A stretch of 64,000 bases of DNA from Pseudorhizobium banfieldiae (GTDB lineage: Bacteria > Pseudomonadota > Alphaproteobacteria > Rhizobiales > Rhizobiaceae): assembly GCF_000967425.1 (NCBI RefSeq), contig NZ_FO082820.1:434001-498000 (forward strand). The letters are read 5' to 3'. Shown one piece after another: positions 25,675 through 34,006 of this stretch; the stretch's first letter is position 1; each line of letters starts with the position of its first letter. Below the pieces are notes generated by a model. It made no database searches. It was not told where the DNA came from and saw only the letters and a program-made list of their open reading frames with translations. Made by a program: the position numbers and the translations under genes.

Positions 25675-26427
25675 GTGGCCAACGATCCGACCCATCAGTT
25701 CCAGATCAGCAAGATCGTCCCGATCGAAATCGGCGGCTTGGACTTCTCCTTCACGAATGCATCGCTGTTCATGGTCGCGACGGTCGCCTGCGCCGCCGGC
25801 TTCCTCTATTTCGCCACCTCGCAGCGCGGCCTGATTCCCGGCCGGGCGCAGTCGGTCGCCGAAATGTCCTACGAGTTCATTGCCGGCATGCTGCGTGAAG
25901 GCGCCGGCAGTTCGGGGATGAAGTTCTTCCCCCTGGTCTTCACGCTGTTCATGTTCGTCCTGACGGCGAACATGCTGGGCATGTTCCCATACTTCTTCAC
26001 CGTAACCAGCCAGATCATCGTCACCTTCGCTCTTGCGCTGCTGGTGATTGGCACCGTCCTCGTCTACGGCTTCTACAAGCACGGCCTGCACTTCCTGAGC
26101 GTGTTCGTGCCGAGCGGCGTTCCCGGGGTGCTTCTGCCGCTCGTCGTCGCGATCGAGATCATCTCCTTCCTGTCCCGTCCGATCTCGCTGTCGGTGCGTC
26201 TCTTCGCCAACATGCTGGCAGGGCACATCACGCTGAAGGTCTTCTCGGGCTTCGTAGCCTCGCTTGGCGCTCTTGGCGCGTTGGGCATTGGCGGCGCCAT
26301 CCTGCCTCTCATCATGACCGTCGCCCTGACGGGTCTCGAATTCCTCGTCGCCTTCCTACAGGCCTATGTCTTCGCGGTACTGACTTGCATGTACCTGAAT
26401 GACGCGGTCCATCCGGGCGGGCACTAA
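25675..26427 (+). CDS. atpB: ATP synthase F0 subunit a
   Basis: 250-residue integral membrane subunit forming the proton half-channels next to the c ring. About five to six transmembrane helices are visible; the essential Arg is in [14 protein letters not shown] and the late helix [21 protein letters not shown] carries the conserved Gln/Tyr pattern. GTG start at 25675 with GAAGG 8 nt upstream. It works with subunits c, b and b' encoded downstream; the F1 genes are not in this window, as is normal for rhizobia. Confidence 0.97.
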   Translation: MANDPTHQFQISKIVPIEIGGLDFSFTNASLFMVATVACAAGFLYFATSQRGLIPGRAQSVAEMSYEFIAGMLREGAGSSGMKFFPLVFTLFMFVLTANMLGMFPYFFTVTSQIIVTFALALLVIGTVLVYGFYKHGLHFLSVFVPSGVPGVLLPLVVAIEIISFLSRPISLSVRLFANMLAGHITLKVFSGFVASLGALGALGIGGAILPLIMTVALTGLEFLVAFLQAYVFAVLTCMYLNDAVHPGGH

Positions 26428-26497
26428 GGAATAACCACATTGGCGCCCCGCAGGCGCCAGTCATCCGCCGCAACAACCATTTCGAAGGAGTTCATTC

Positions 26498-26725
26498 ATG
26501 GAAGCGGAAGCAGCAAAGTTCATCGGCGCAGGTCTCGCTTGCTTTGGTATGGCCGGTACGGCTCTCGGTCTCGGCAACATCTTCGGCAACTACCTGTCGG
26601 GCGCCCTGCGCAACCCGTCCGCCGCTGACAGCCAGTTCGGCCGTCTGGTATTCGGCTTCGCCGTTACGGAAGCTCTGGGCATCTTCTCGCTGCTCGTTGC
26701 TCTCCTTCTCCTGTTCGCCGTCTAA
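26498..26725 (+). CDS. atpE: ATP synthase F0 subunit c
   Basis: 75-residue hairpin of two transmembrane helices with a polar loop (LRNPSA). The N-terminal helix has the glycine-rich packing motif [12 protein letters not shown] and the C-terminal helix carries the proton-binding Glu in AVTEALGIF (about residue 58). An AAGGAG sequence precedes the ATG at a good distance. The subunit is needed in many copies per complex, and a large hairpin follows the gene. Confidence 0.98.
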   Translation: MEAEAAKFIGAGLACFGMAGTALGLGNIFGNYLSGALRNPSAADSQFGRLVFGFAVTEALGIFSLLVALLLLFAV

Positions 26726-26743
26726 TATCGGCATCGGGGTACA

Positions 26744-26777
26744 GGATCACGGCCGTCCTGACGAATGGCCGTGATCC
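26744..26777 (+). other. Perfect 11-bp hairpin between atpE and atpG (b')
   Basis: GGATCACGGCC (26744-26754) pairs perfectly with GGCCGTGATCC (26767-26777) across a 12-nt loop. There is no T-run, so it is more likely an mRNA-stabilising or processing element than a terminator. It lies just after the gene whose product is needed in highest copy number. Confidence 0.6.
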
Positions 26778-26807
26778 TTCGCATTCGAATTCCACCTGGA
26801 GGTGATG

Positions 26808-27434
26808 ATGTTCGTGACTTCGGCATTTGCGCAGACCGCGCCGGAAGCCACAGAGACGCAAGAAGCGCCGGGCGCAGCGCCTGCGGGCGAGCTGCACACG
26901 GAAACCGGCGTCGTTCACGACGACGCGCATGCCACGGGCGTATTCCCGCCCTTCGATGCTTCGACCTATCCATCGCAGCTTCTCTGGCTCGTCATCACCT
27001 TCGGTCTCTTCTACCTTCTGATGAAGAAGGTTATCGTGCCGCGCTTGGGTGGAATTCTCGAGCAGCGCCACGACCGCATCGCCCAGGATCTCGACGAGGC
27101 GTCCCGCCTGAAGTCGGAAGCCGATGCGGCTGTCGAAACCTATGAAAGCGAACTCGCCGCGGCGCGCTCCAAGGCGCACACGATCGGCGAGACGGCTCGC
27201 GAAGCCGCCAAGACAAAGGCTGCCGCCGACCGCGCCGCCATCGAGGCAGAGCTTGCAGAGAAGCTCTCGGCGGCCGAAGCCCGCATCAGCGACATCAAGG
27301 CTCAGGCCTTCGCCCAGGTTGGAGCTATCGCCGAAGAAACGGCATCAGCCATTGTCGATCAGTTGATCGGCGCCAAGGCCAACGCCGATGAAATCAAGTC
27401 TGCCGTTGCCGCAGCATCTCCGAAGGGGGCCTGA
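26808..27434 (+). CDS. atpG: ATP synthase F0 subunit b' (AtpG/AtpF2)
   Basis: 208-residue peripheral-stalk subunit. After an Ala/Glu-rich N-terminal segment there is one transmembrane helix (about 60-80, [15 protein letters not shown]) followed by a long alternating Ala/Glu/Lys coiled coil to the C-terminus. The [19 protein letters not shown] block is diagnostic of b'. b' pairs with b to hold F1 against rotation. ATG 26808 is chosen because TGGAGG (26797-26802) is correctly spaced for it, not for the upstream GTG/ATG at 26802/26805. atpF follows after 3 nt. Confidence 0.93.
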   Translation: MFVTSAFAQTAPEATETQEAPGAAPAGELHTETGVVHDDAHATGVFPPFDASTYPSQLLWLVITFGLFYLLMKKVIVPRLGGILEQRHDRIAQDLDEASRLKSEADAAVETYESELAAARSKAHTIGETAREAAKTKAAADRAAIEAELAEKLSAAEARISDIKAQAFAQVGAIAEETASAIVDQLIGAKANADEIKSAVAAASPKGA

Positions 27435-27437
27435 TCC

Positions 27438-27923
27438 ATGGCTTTCGACGCTACTTTCTTCGCCCTTGTCGGCCTTATCCTCTTCTTTGTGCTTCTGGCC
27501 TACCTGAAGGTGCCGGGAATGCTCACAAAGTCGCTCGACGAGCGCGCGGAGAACATCCGCAACGAGCTTGCGGAAGCCAAGCGCCTTCGCGAGGAAGCGC
27601 AGCAGCTTCTGGCCGAATACCAGCGCAAGCGCAAGGAAGCCGAGGCCGACGCCGCTCAGATCGTCGCTGCGGCTGAACGGGAAGCAGCCATGCTGACCGA
27701 AGAGGCCAAGCAGAAGACGGAGGAATTCGTCGCCCGCCGCAATGCCCTGTCGGAGCAGAAGATCAGGCAGGCCGAGGCTGACGCCATTGCTGCAGTTCGC
27801 TCCGCTGCCGTCGATCTCGCAATTGCCGCCGCTGAAAAGGTGATTGCGAGCAAGGCCGATGCCGGTACGCAGGACGCGCTGTTCAAAGACTCGCTCGGGA
27901 AAGTACAGTCGCGACTGAACTGA
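27438..27923 (+). CDS. atpF: ATP synthase F0 subunit b
   Basis: 161-residue peripheral stalk protein: N-terminal transmembrane helix (about 6-23, TFFALVGLILFFVLLAYL) then a coiled coil rich in Ala, Glu, Lys and Arg (KSLDERAENIRNELAEAKRLREEAQQLL) up to the C-terminus, which contacts delta in F1. Starts 3 nt after the b' gene, so translation is coupled. It is the last gene of the operon and is followed by a terminator. Confidence 0.96.
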   Translation: MAFDATFFALVGLILFFVLLAYLKVPGMLTKSLDERAENIRNELAEAKRLREEAQQLLAEYQRKRKEAEADAAQIVAAAEREAAMLTEEAKQKTEEFVARRNALSEQKIRQAEADAIAAVRSAAVDLAIAAAEKVIASKADAGTQDALFKDSLGKVQSRLN

Positions 27924-27950
27924 CTACCAGCGGCGAAAAATAGAAGAGAG

Positions 27951-27976
27951 GGGCCGTGCATTGCGCGGCCCTTTTT
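27951..27976 (+). terminator. Intrinsic terminator of the F0 operon
   Basis: GGGCCGTGC (27951-27959) pairs with GCGCGGCCC (27963-27971), one wobble, 3-nt loop, followed by TTTTT (27972-27976), 28 nt past the atpF stop. Confidence 0.88.
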
Positions 27977-27994
27977 CGTTGCCGTCTGATCGGG

Positions 27995-28660
27995 TTACTC
28001 CGCAGCCTCGTCCTTGCGGAGGGGGCGGAAGCTCATCCGGTGCAGCAGGCAGGGTCCGTGGGCTTCAATCCCCGCGCGATGCTGGGGCGTCGCATAGCCG
28101 GCATGGCTGTTGAACCCGTATAGCGGGAATACCTGGTGTGCCCGCGTCATCATGCGGTCTCGCGTGACCTTGGCGATGATCGACGCGGCCGCGATCGATA
28201 CCGACCGGGCATCCCCCTGGATGACGGCACGTCCGGGGCAGCAGAGGCCCTGCGGTACGTCGCGGCCGTCTGCAAGAACATAGGCTGGTAGGATCGAAAG
28301 GCCGGCCACGGCCCGGCGCATGGCATCGAGGCTTGCACGCAGGATGTTTCGCTCGTCGATGTGGCGGGGTCCCGAAGCGGCGATCGAGACATCGGCGGTG
28401 GCCATGATCGCTTCGAAGAGCTCCTCCCGCCGTGCAGCGGTCAGCTGCTTGGAATCATTGAGACCGTCGGGGATGTTGTTGGGATCTAGAATCACGGCTG
28501 CCGCCACAACAGGTCCGGCCAACGGGCCGCGGCCCGCTTCGTCCGTTCCTGCCACCGGCCAGTGGCCGGCATTGCGTGCGACGAGTTCCAGGCTGAAGTC
28601 CGGGACGAGCGGGACTTCTTCGAACAGCATCGGAGAATCGGGGGACGTGCGAGCCAACAT
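27995..28660 (-). CDS. rnhB: Ribonuclease HII
   Basis: 222-residue nuclease that nicks RNA in RNA/DNA hybrids and removes misincorporated ribonucleotides. Active-site segments: [23 protein letters not shown] (Asp-Glu), [15 protein letters not shown], and the second Asp in [10 protein letters not shown], with [15 protein letters not shown]. The start is taken at ATG 28660 (MLARTSP), giving the usual length; an in-frame ATG further up adds unrelated residues. Gene order is radical SAM then rnhB on the same strand, 155 nt apart. Confidence 0.95.
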   Translation of the reverse strand: MLARTSPDSPMLFEEVPLVPDFSLELVARNAGHWPVAGTDEAGRGPLAGPVVAAAVILDPNNIPDGLNDSKQLTAARREELFEAIMATADVSIAASGPRHIDERNILRASLDAMRRAVAGLSILPAYVLADGRDVPQGLCCPGRAVIQGDARSVSIAAASIIAKVTRDRMMTRAHQVFPLYGFNSHAGYATPQHRAGIEAHGPCLLHRMSFRPLRKDEAAE

Positions 28661-28815
28661 GGCGGCAGACTCGCACGCCCACCCGACCTCCTGCAAGCCC
28701 CGGCCGGTGTGATGCGGCACACTGTCCCGCCACGGAGAGGCGGGGCCGGGGTGTTTCGGATACGGAGGAGGCGGCATCCGCACCGAAATCTGGAGCAATC
28801 AAGGACCTTCGTTCG

Positions 28816-29973
28816 TCAGAGCAGCGACAGCTGGATCCCACCTCCATCCGGGCGGATAAAGAGATCATCGCGCAGCGGCAGGCCACGATGCCCCATGCCG
28901 AGCCGCTTGACGGTTATGTCGAACCGGCGGCCGATCTGCCAGGCGTAGGGGCCGGAGCCTTTCATCCGCTTCCCGAAGTCGGCGTCGTAATCCTTGCCAC
29001 CGCGCATGGAGCGCACCAGCGACATGACGTGCCGGTAGCGGTCGGGATAGTTGCGAAGCAGCCAGTCGCGAAACAGCGGGCTCACCTCCAGCGGCAGGCG
29101 CAGAAGGACGTAGCTCGCTTCCCGGGCACCCGCCGCGTGCCCTGCGTCCAGGATACGCTCGATCTCGTGATCGTTCAGCGCCGGAATGATCGGGGCGACC
29201 ATGACAGCGGTCGGTACACCGGCATCGTTCAGGGCCTTGATTGCTTCCAGACGCTTCGTGGGGGTGGAGGCGCGTGGCTCCATCGTGCGGGCCAGCTTAC
29301 GGTCGAGGGTCGTGACGGAAATGCCGACCTTTGCCAATCCCTTCGCGGCCATGTCCGAGAGGATGTCGAGGTCGCGCGTGATCAGCGCCGACTTCGTCAC
29401 GATCGCAACGGGATGATTGGCCTTGTGAAGGACTTCCAGGATCTGACGCATGATCCGCCATTCTCGCTCGATTGGCTGGTAGGGATCGGTATTCGTGCCG
29501 ATGGCGATGGCGCGGACCTTGTAGTCCGGGCGGCTGAGCTCGCGCTCCAGCAGCTTCGGCACGTCCGGCTTGGCGAAGAGCTTGGCCTCGAAGTCCAGCC
29601 CGGCTGACAATCCCATGAAGCTGTGGGTTGGGCGTGCAAAGCAATAGATGCAGCCGTGCTCGCAACCACGATAGGGATTGATGGAGCGGTCGAAGGAGAT
29701 ATCGGGTGAATCGTTCCGCGTGATTGCCGTGCGGGGCTTCTCCACCTGCACGTCCGTCGTGAACGGTGCCAGTTCCTCAAGCGACTGCCACCCGTCGTCG
29801 AACGCCTCGCGCCGTTCCTGCTCGAACCGGCCGCTCGGGTTCAGCCCGGCGCCGCGGCCGCGCCGCCGGTCGATCTCGATGCGAAGGCCTGAGGACTTCA
29901 CCAGGCAATCGGCAATATCTGCCGTATGGGCAGGTGCGAAGGCATCCTGCCGCAGATGGGTCAGCTCATTCAT
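28816..29973 (-). CDS. PA0069-family radical SAM protein (spore-photoproduct-lyase-like)
   Basis: 385 residues. The radical SAM Cys motif is YRGCEHGCIYCFARPTH (CxxxCxxC, about residues 105-111), inside a TIM-barrel SAM domain with GTNTDPYQP and FxVTKS-like segment AIVTKSALITRD. The set of features corresponds to the PA0069/SplB-like group, whose members resemble spore photoproduct lyase but whose substrate in Gram-negative bacteria is not established. No signal or membrane segment. A LexA-type SOS box lies 61-75 nt upstream of the start, so a DNA-damage role is a reasonable hypothesis. rnhB follows on the same strand. Confidence 0.88.
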   Translation of the reverse strand: MNELTHLRQDAFAPAHTADIADCLVKSSGLRIEIDRRRGRGAGLNPSGRFEQERREAFDDGWQSLEELAPFTTDVQVEKPRTAITRNDSPDISFDRSINPYRGCEHGCIYCFARPTHSFMGLSAGLDFEAKLFAKPDVPKLLERELSRPDYKVRAIAIGTNTDPYQPIEREWRIMRQILEVLHKANHPVAIVTKSALITRDLDILSDMAAKGLAKVGISVTTLDRKLARTMEPRASTPTKRLEAIKALNDAGVPTAVMVAPIIPALNDHEIERILDAGHAAGAREASYVLLRLPLEVSPLFRDWLLRNYPDRYRHVMSLVRSMRGGKDYDADFGKRMKGSGPYAWQIGRRFDITVKRLGMGHRGLPLRDDLFIRPDGGGIQLSLL

Positions 29974-30033
29974 GTGACGCTCCGAAGGGCCTTTCTGCTT
30001 GCCCGCCTGATTAAATTCCTAAGATAGAAATGA

Positions 30034-30048
30034 GAACAATGCAAGAAC
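30034..30048. promoter_or_regulatory. Candidate LexA (SOS) operator
   Basis: GAACAATGCAAGAAC at 30034-30048 is a perfect match to the alphaproteobacterial SOS box GAAC-N7-GAAC (GTTC-N7-GTTC on the other strand), with the flanking A/T character common in such boxes. It lies 61 nt upstream of the radical SAM start (minus strand) and 55 nt upstream of the glycosyltransferase-like start (plus strand). Confidence 0.65.
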
Positions 30049-30102
30049 AAACTCAAAGGAGCGGATGTGGAAAAGCCGATGATGATACGATAGAAGCAGT
30101 TC

Positions 30103-30621
30103 ATGCTGACTGTCTTGATGGAATGCAGTGACCATGAAGCCGAACTCGCCCAGACACTTTCAGGTCTGGTTTCGGGTGCGGTGGAGGGGCTTGTCAGCGA
30201 TGTAGCAGTCCTCGATCGAGGGTCCTCCGACGGCTCGGCAAGGGTCGCCGATGCGGCGGGGTGCAGGTTCTACCGCGACTGGGTTCTTTCCGATGTCCTG
30301 ATGGCTGCGCGAGGTGACTGGTTGCTCCTCATCGAGCCGGGTGCGCGCCTGCAAAAGGGTTGGATCGACGAGGTGATGGAATACATCGCTTCGAGCAGCA
30401 GGCCGGCCCGCTTCTCCCTTGCCCGCCATTGCCGCCGCCCGTTCCTGAAGCGAATCGTCGGGAGGGTTCAGCCGCTCGAGCACGGCCTCCTGCTGACGAA
30501 GCGGCAGGCATTGGACGCCGTGGCGCCAGGGATGGGCCTCGCTGCCCTAGTGACCGGACTCAAGGCGGTCAGGCTGTCCAGCGAGGTCGTTCCCGCCCGC
30601 TCGCTGCGTGCGGCGGGTTGA
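30103..30621 (+). CDS. Small family 2 glycosyltransferase-like protein
   Basis: 172 residues. The N-terminus reads LTVLMECSDHEAELAQTLSGLVSG, then VAVLDRGSSDGSARVADAAG and GDWLLLIEPGARLQKGWIDEVMEYI, which follow the GT-A family 2 nucleotide-binding pattern, but the second Asp of the DxD motif is replaced (LIEPGA) and the usual acceptor half is missing. A signal peptide or membrane anchor is not visible. It is probably a degenerate or divergent glycosyltransferase; donor and acceptor are unknown. It faces moaB tail to tail with 3 nt between stops and shares its upstream region with the radical SAM gene. Confidence 0.75.
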   Translation: MLTVLMECSDHEAELAQTLSGLVSGAVEGLVSDVAVLDRGSSDGSARVADAAGCRFYRDWVLSDVLMAARGDWLLLIEPGARLQKGWIDEVMEYIASSSRPARFSLARHCRRPFLKRIVGRVQPLEHGLLLTKRQALDAVAPGMGLAALVTGLKAVRLSSEVVPARSLRAAG

Positions 30622-30624
30622 GCC

Positions 30625-31173
30625 TCAGCCGGCCCCTCGCTTCAGGTGCTCGTCGAGGCGCGGCATGATCTCTATGAAGTTGCAGGGCATGTGCCTGTAG
30701 TCGAGCTGGGCCTCCAGGATGCCGTCCCAGGCGTCCTTGCAAGCACCGGGCGACCCCGGCAGGACGAAGATGAAGGTGGCGTTCGCCACGCCGCCGGTGG
30801 CCCTGGACTGGATGGTCGAGGTCCCGATCTTGTCATAGGAGATCCGGTGAAACACTTCTGAGAAGCCATCCATCCGCTTCTCGAACAGCGGCTCCAGCGC
30901 CTCCGGCGTCACGTCCCGCCCCGTAAATCCGGTTCCGCCGGTGGTGATGATGACATCGATCTGCGGGTCGAGCGTCCATCTGCGCACCTGGGCGGCGATC
31001 TTCTCCTCGTCGTCGGTGACGATGGCGCGGGCCTTCAACACGTGCCCAGCCTTCTCGATCCGAGCGACGAGTGTGTCCCCGGAGCGGTCGTCATCGGGCG
31101 TCCGGGTATCGGAGACTGTCAGTACGGCAATGCCGACGGGGATAAAGGGACGGCTCTCGTCGATGCGGTTCAT
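30625..31173 (-). CDS. moaB: Molybdenum cofactor biosynthesis protein MoaB
   Basis: 182-residue MoaB/MogA-fold protein that adenylylates molybdopterin or assists molybdate insertion. Conserved blocks are VLTVSDTRTPDDDRSGD, TTGGTGFTGRDVTPEAL and FVLPGSPGACKDAWDGIL. ATG 31173 is chosen because it starts 1 nt after the ispE stop; the frame further up is antisense. It is the third gene of a TPR-ispE-moaB minus-strand set and nearly abuts the convergent glycosyltransferase-like gene. Confidence 0.93.
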   Translation of the reverse strand: MNRIDESRPFIPVGIAVLTVSDTRTPDDDRSGDTLVARIEKAGHVLKARAIVTDDEEKIAAQVRRWTLDPQIDVIITTGGTGFTGRDVTPEALEPLFEKRMDGFSEVFHRISYDKIGTSTIQSRATGGVANATFIFVLPGSPGACKDAWDGILEAQLDYRHMPCNFIEIMPRLDEHLKRGAG

Positions 31174-31174
31174 G

Positions 31175-32080
31175 TCATGACCCGGCAATGGTTTCTGTCG
31201 AGGCAAAGTACCACTCGGGCCTTTCGGCCTGCAACATACTTGCGGCGTGATCGGCACTTCGCCTGGAATCGAATACGCCGAAGCACGTGGCGCCGGATCC
31301 CGACATGCGCGTCAGCACCGCACCTTGGCTTTGCAGGAGATTGCATAGTGCCCCTATCTCCGGCACCAGTTCGCCGGCAGGACCCTGCAGGTCGTTCCTT
31401 GCGGCCGCGAGGTTCAACATCCAGTCGCATGGGTCGTTCAAGACCAGCCCGGGGTTTTGCCTGGACGCGAGGCGAGAGAACACCTCCGGCGTAGAGATGC
31501 CTCGCAGAGGATTGGCGAGCACCATGGCAAAGCGCGGCATGCCCGTCAAAGGCGACAGCTTCTCGCCTATCCCGCTTGCGATCAAAGGTCTGCCTGCCAT
31601 GCACATGGGGACGTCCGCGCCGATCGACAGCGCCAGAGCCTCGATCTCGTCAGTGCCGACGCCGCCTGCGCTCCAGAGCCGCAAGAGCCCTCTTAGTGTC
31701 GCTGCCGCGTCGGCGGAACCGCCACCGATCCCGGATGCGACCGGCAGGTTCTTTTGGAGATGGATGGCGACGGCCGGGGCCTCCACGCCTCTGGCTTGCA
31801 GCAGACGACGCAGTCCATCGCGCGCGCGGGCCACCAGATTGTCGGAGCCACCGGTGATGGCAGGGGCGAAGGGCCCCGACAGGCTCAGGCGATCCTCGTC
31901 AGCGGGCGAGAAGGTCAGATGGTCGCCGATATCGGCAAAGGTAACGATGCTCTCTATCAGGTGATAGCCGTCCGGCCGCTGCCCGGTCACGTGAAGCGCC
32001 AGGTTGATCTTAGCCGGGGCAAGTTCGGTGACCGGGAGACTTACCAGCTCCGCACCAGAACCATGCAAGGAGGGCCGCAT
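31175..32080 (-). CDS. ispE: 4-diphosphocytidyl-2-C-methyl-D-erythritol kinase IspE
   Basis: 301-residue GHMP-family kinase of the MEP isoprenoid pathway. Motifs: PAKINLALHVTGQRPDGYHLI at the N-terminus, the ATP loop LPVASGIGGGSADAAATLR, and C-terminal MSGSGATCFG. The start is set at ATG 32080, 5 nt below the TPR gene's stop; the longer frame upstream reads through the TPR gene in antisense register and has no family resemblance. Together with the polyprenyl synthase gene nearby it covers two isoprenoid steps. Confidence 0.94.
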   Translation of the reverse strand: MRPSLHGSGAELVSLPVTELAPAKINLALHVTGQRPDGYHLIESIVTFADIGDHLTFSPADEDRLSLSGPFAPAITGGSDNLVARARDGLRRLLQARGVEAPAVAIHLQKNLPVASGIGGGSADAAATLRGLLRLWSAGGVGTDEIEALALSIGADVPMCMAGRPLIASGIGEKLSPLTGMPRFAMVLANPLRGISTPEVFSRLASRQNPGLVLNDPCDWMLNLAAARNDLQGPAGELVPEIGALCNLLQSQGAVLTRMSGSGATCFGVFDSRRSADHAASMLQAERPEWYFASTETIAGS

Positions 32081-32085
32081 GGCTG

Positions 32086-33924
32086 TCAGGATTTGTTGCC
32101 TGCCGGCGCGGGCGCAGGGGTCGCAGGCTCCTCCGGACGCTTGTCGGCGGTTGTCGCGGTCGGATCGAGCGGCGGCAGGCCCTTGTCGATCTTCTCCTTG
32201 ATCTGGTCGCGGTTGACGTCGTCGCCCTCGGAGATCAGTGCCCGGTTCCACTGGTAGACAGCTTCCAGCTTCCGGCCGACCCGCCAGTAGGCATCGCCCA
32301 GGTGGTCGTTGATCGTGGCGTCGCCGGCCCGCAACTGTACGGCCCGTTCCAGTTCCGCCACCGCATCCTCGAAGCGACCCATGCGATAATAGGCCCAACC
32401 GAGCGAATCGACGATATAGCCGTCGTCCGGACGAAGCTCGACCGCGCGGCGGATCATGTCGAGGCCTTCCTCGAGATTGCGGTTCATGTCTACCCAGGAG
32501 TAGCCGAGATAGTTGAGGACCTGCGGCTGTTCCGGGTTCAGCTCCAGCGCCTTCTTGAAGTTCGGCTCCGCCTGATCCCATTTCTTCAGGCGTTCATAGG
32601 CAATGCCGCGCTGGAAGAAGATGGTCCAGTCGCCCTGCTTGGGAACGGGTCCAATGACCTCCACAGCCTTGTCGTAGTTCGCCGCCATCTCCTTGTAGTC
32701 CTTGGCGTCGGACAGCACGCTGCCATAGGCTAGGTAGCTGCGGAGGTCGGTGGGGTCGGCGGTGATCAGCGCCTTGAGGTGCTGACGCGCCTCCTCGACC
32801 TTCTCGGAGCCGGCAAGGGCGAGCCCAAGCTGGAGTTCGGAGATCCGCCGCATGGGAGAATCGGCTGGCACCTTCTCGTAATAGCTGATTGCCTGCTCCG
32901 GCTTCTCAAGCTTCTCGGCGATCCCGCCGAGGAGGATCAGTGTGTCGGCGCTTTCCGGATCAAGCGCGTGCGAAACCTGCAGGTAGAGCGACACCATGTC
33001 CTCGGCGCCTTGGCGATTGAGCGCAGCCCCGATGGAAAACAGCACGGAGGCAGCGCCCTGGGAGGCGTCCGTTATCTGCTGGGCGGGCTTCTCGCCACTC
33101 TCGATGCTTTCGCGCAGGGCCTTGAGCGGCGCATAGTTGCTGATCATCCCGTCACCGACGGAGATCGCATCGAGCGCCTTCTGCGTCTTGCCGGCGGCAG
33201 CCTCCAGCCGCGCAAGCGCCATGACGGCGCGCATGAAGGTATCCGGCGCTGTTGCAACCGCTTCTTCATTGGTGATGGCGGCCGTCAGGTGCGTCCTCGC
33301 GGCGTTCGTGTCGCCCGAGACGAGCGCCATCGTCCCCAGCTGGTAGTCGGTGAATACCTTGAACCAGTCCGGCCCCGTCAGGTCACGAACGGTCTTGAGC
33401 GCCTTGCCTTCTTCCCCGGCGCCGACGTCAGCCCACGCACTGATCAGGGTATGTGTCAGCTTGTCGAGGTCGTTCGGCCCACTGTAGGCTAGCATCTCCT
33501 TCGCTTCGCCGAAACGGCCGTCGCGGATTGCGTCGAGGCCGCGCACGATCGTCGTGATCCGCTCGACAGCCTCGTCGTCCTTCAGGGCCTCGGCCTCGGC
33601 GAGCCCTTCCTCGAACTGCCCGTCCAGGAAGAGGGCGATCATCAGTCGCTCGCGGATTTCCAGGTTGGCCGGGTCGAACTCAAGCGCCTTGCGGTAGAGG
33701 GTGATGGCGGTCGGGTAGTCATGATCGACGTCGGCCGTGCGCGCGGCGAGGAACGCGCCGGCGAACGACTGCACCTTGGCAGGCTCGAAACTGGCCGCCT
33801 CTTCGGCGGGCTTCTCTTCGGGCGTCGCCGCGTTCGGCGCGGCCGCAAGGAACAGGGCTGTCACCAGCGCTGTACCGCAAAGCAGGGAAAGCTTGGAAAT
33901 CTGCCGCATCGAGGTGCCTTTCAT
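32086..33924 (-). CDS. Exported tetratricopeptide-repeat protein
   Basis: 612 residues with a Sec signal peptide (about 1-33, ending NAAT). Tetratricopeptide repeats run across about residues 60-565, clearest in DHDYPTAITLYRKALEFDPANL, WDQAEPNFKKALELNPEQPQVLNYLGYSW and GRFEDAVAELERAVQLRAGD. The C-terminus is Pro/Ala-rich. No enzymatic domain; such proteins act as periplasmic scaffolds. Two starts are plausible (33924 and 33909, both with a ribosome-binding site). Next gene is ispE, 5 nt away, so they are co-transcribed. Confidence 0.9.
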   Translation of the reverse strand: MKGTSMRQISKLSLLCGTALVTALFLAAAPNAATPEEKPAEEAASFEPAKVQSFAGAFLAARTADVDHDYPTAITLYRKALEFDPANLEIRERLMIALFLDGQFEEGLAEAEALKDDEAVERITTIVRGLDAIRDGRFGEAKEMLAYSGPNDLDKLTHTLISAWADVGAGEEGKALKTVRDLTGPDWFKVFTDYQLGTMALVSGDTNAARTHLTAAITNEEAVATAPDTFMRAVMALARLEAAAGKTQKALDAISVGDGMISNYAPLKALRESIESGEKPAQQITDASQGAASVLFSIGAALNRQGAEDMVSLYLQVSHALDPESADTLILLGGIAEKLEKPEQAISYYEKVPADSPMRRISELQLGLALAGSEKVEEARQHLKALITADPTDLRSYLAYGSVLSDAKDYKEMAANYDKAVEVIGPVPKQGDWTIFFQRGIAYERLKKWDQAEPNFKKALELNPEQPQVLNYLGYSWVDMNRNLEEGLDMIRRAVELRPDDGYIVDSLGWAYYRMGRFEDAVAELERAVQLRAGDATINDHLGDAYWRVGRKLEAVYQWNRALISEGDDVNRDQIKEKIDKGLPPLDPTATTADKRPEEPATPAPAPAGNKS

Positions 33925-34006
33925 CAGTATCCTGCACCGAGTGATTCACCGACAGCATGGCTTTTTTGGTACAGGACCGCAAGAAAGCCTCTTTTGTGCT
34001 TGCGGT

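Noticed and set aside
32081..32581. N-terminal extension of ispE to 468 residues
   Set aside because: It runs through the 3' end of the TPR gene in another frame and consists of Arg/Gly-rich noise; IspE homology starts at about 32080.
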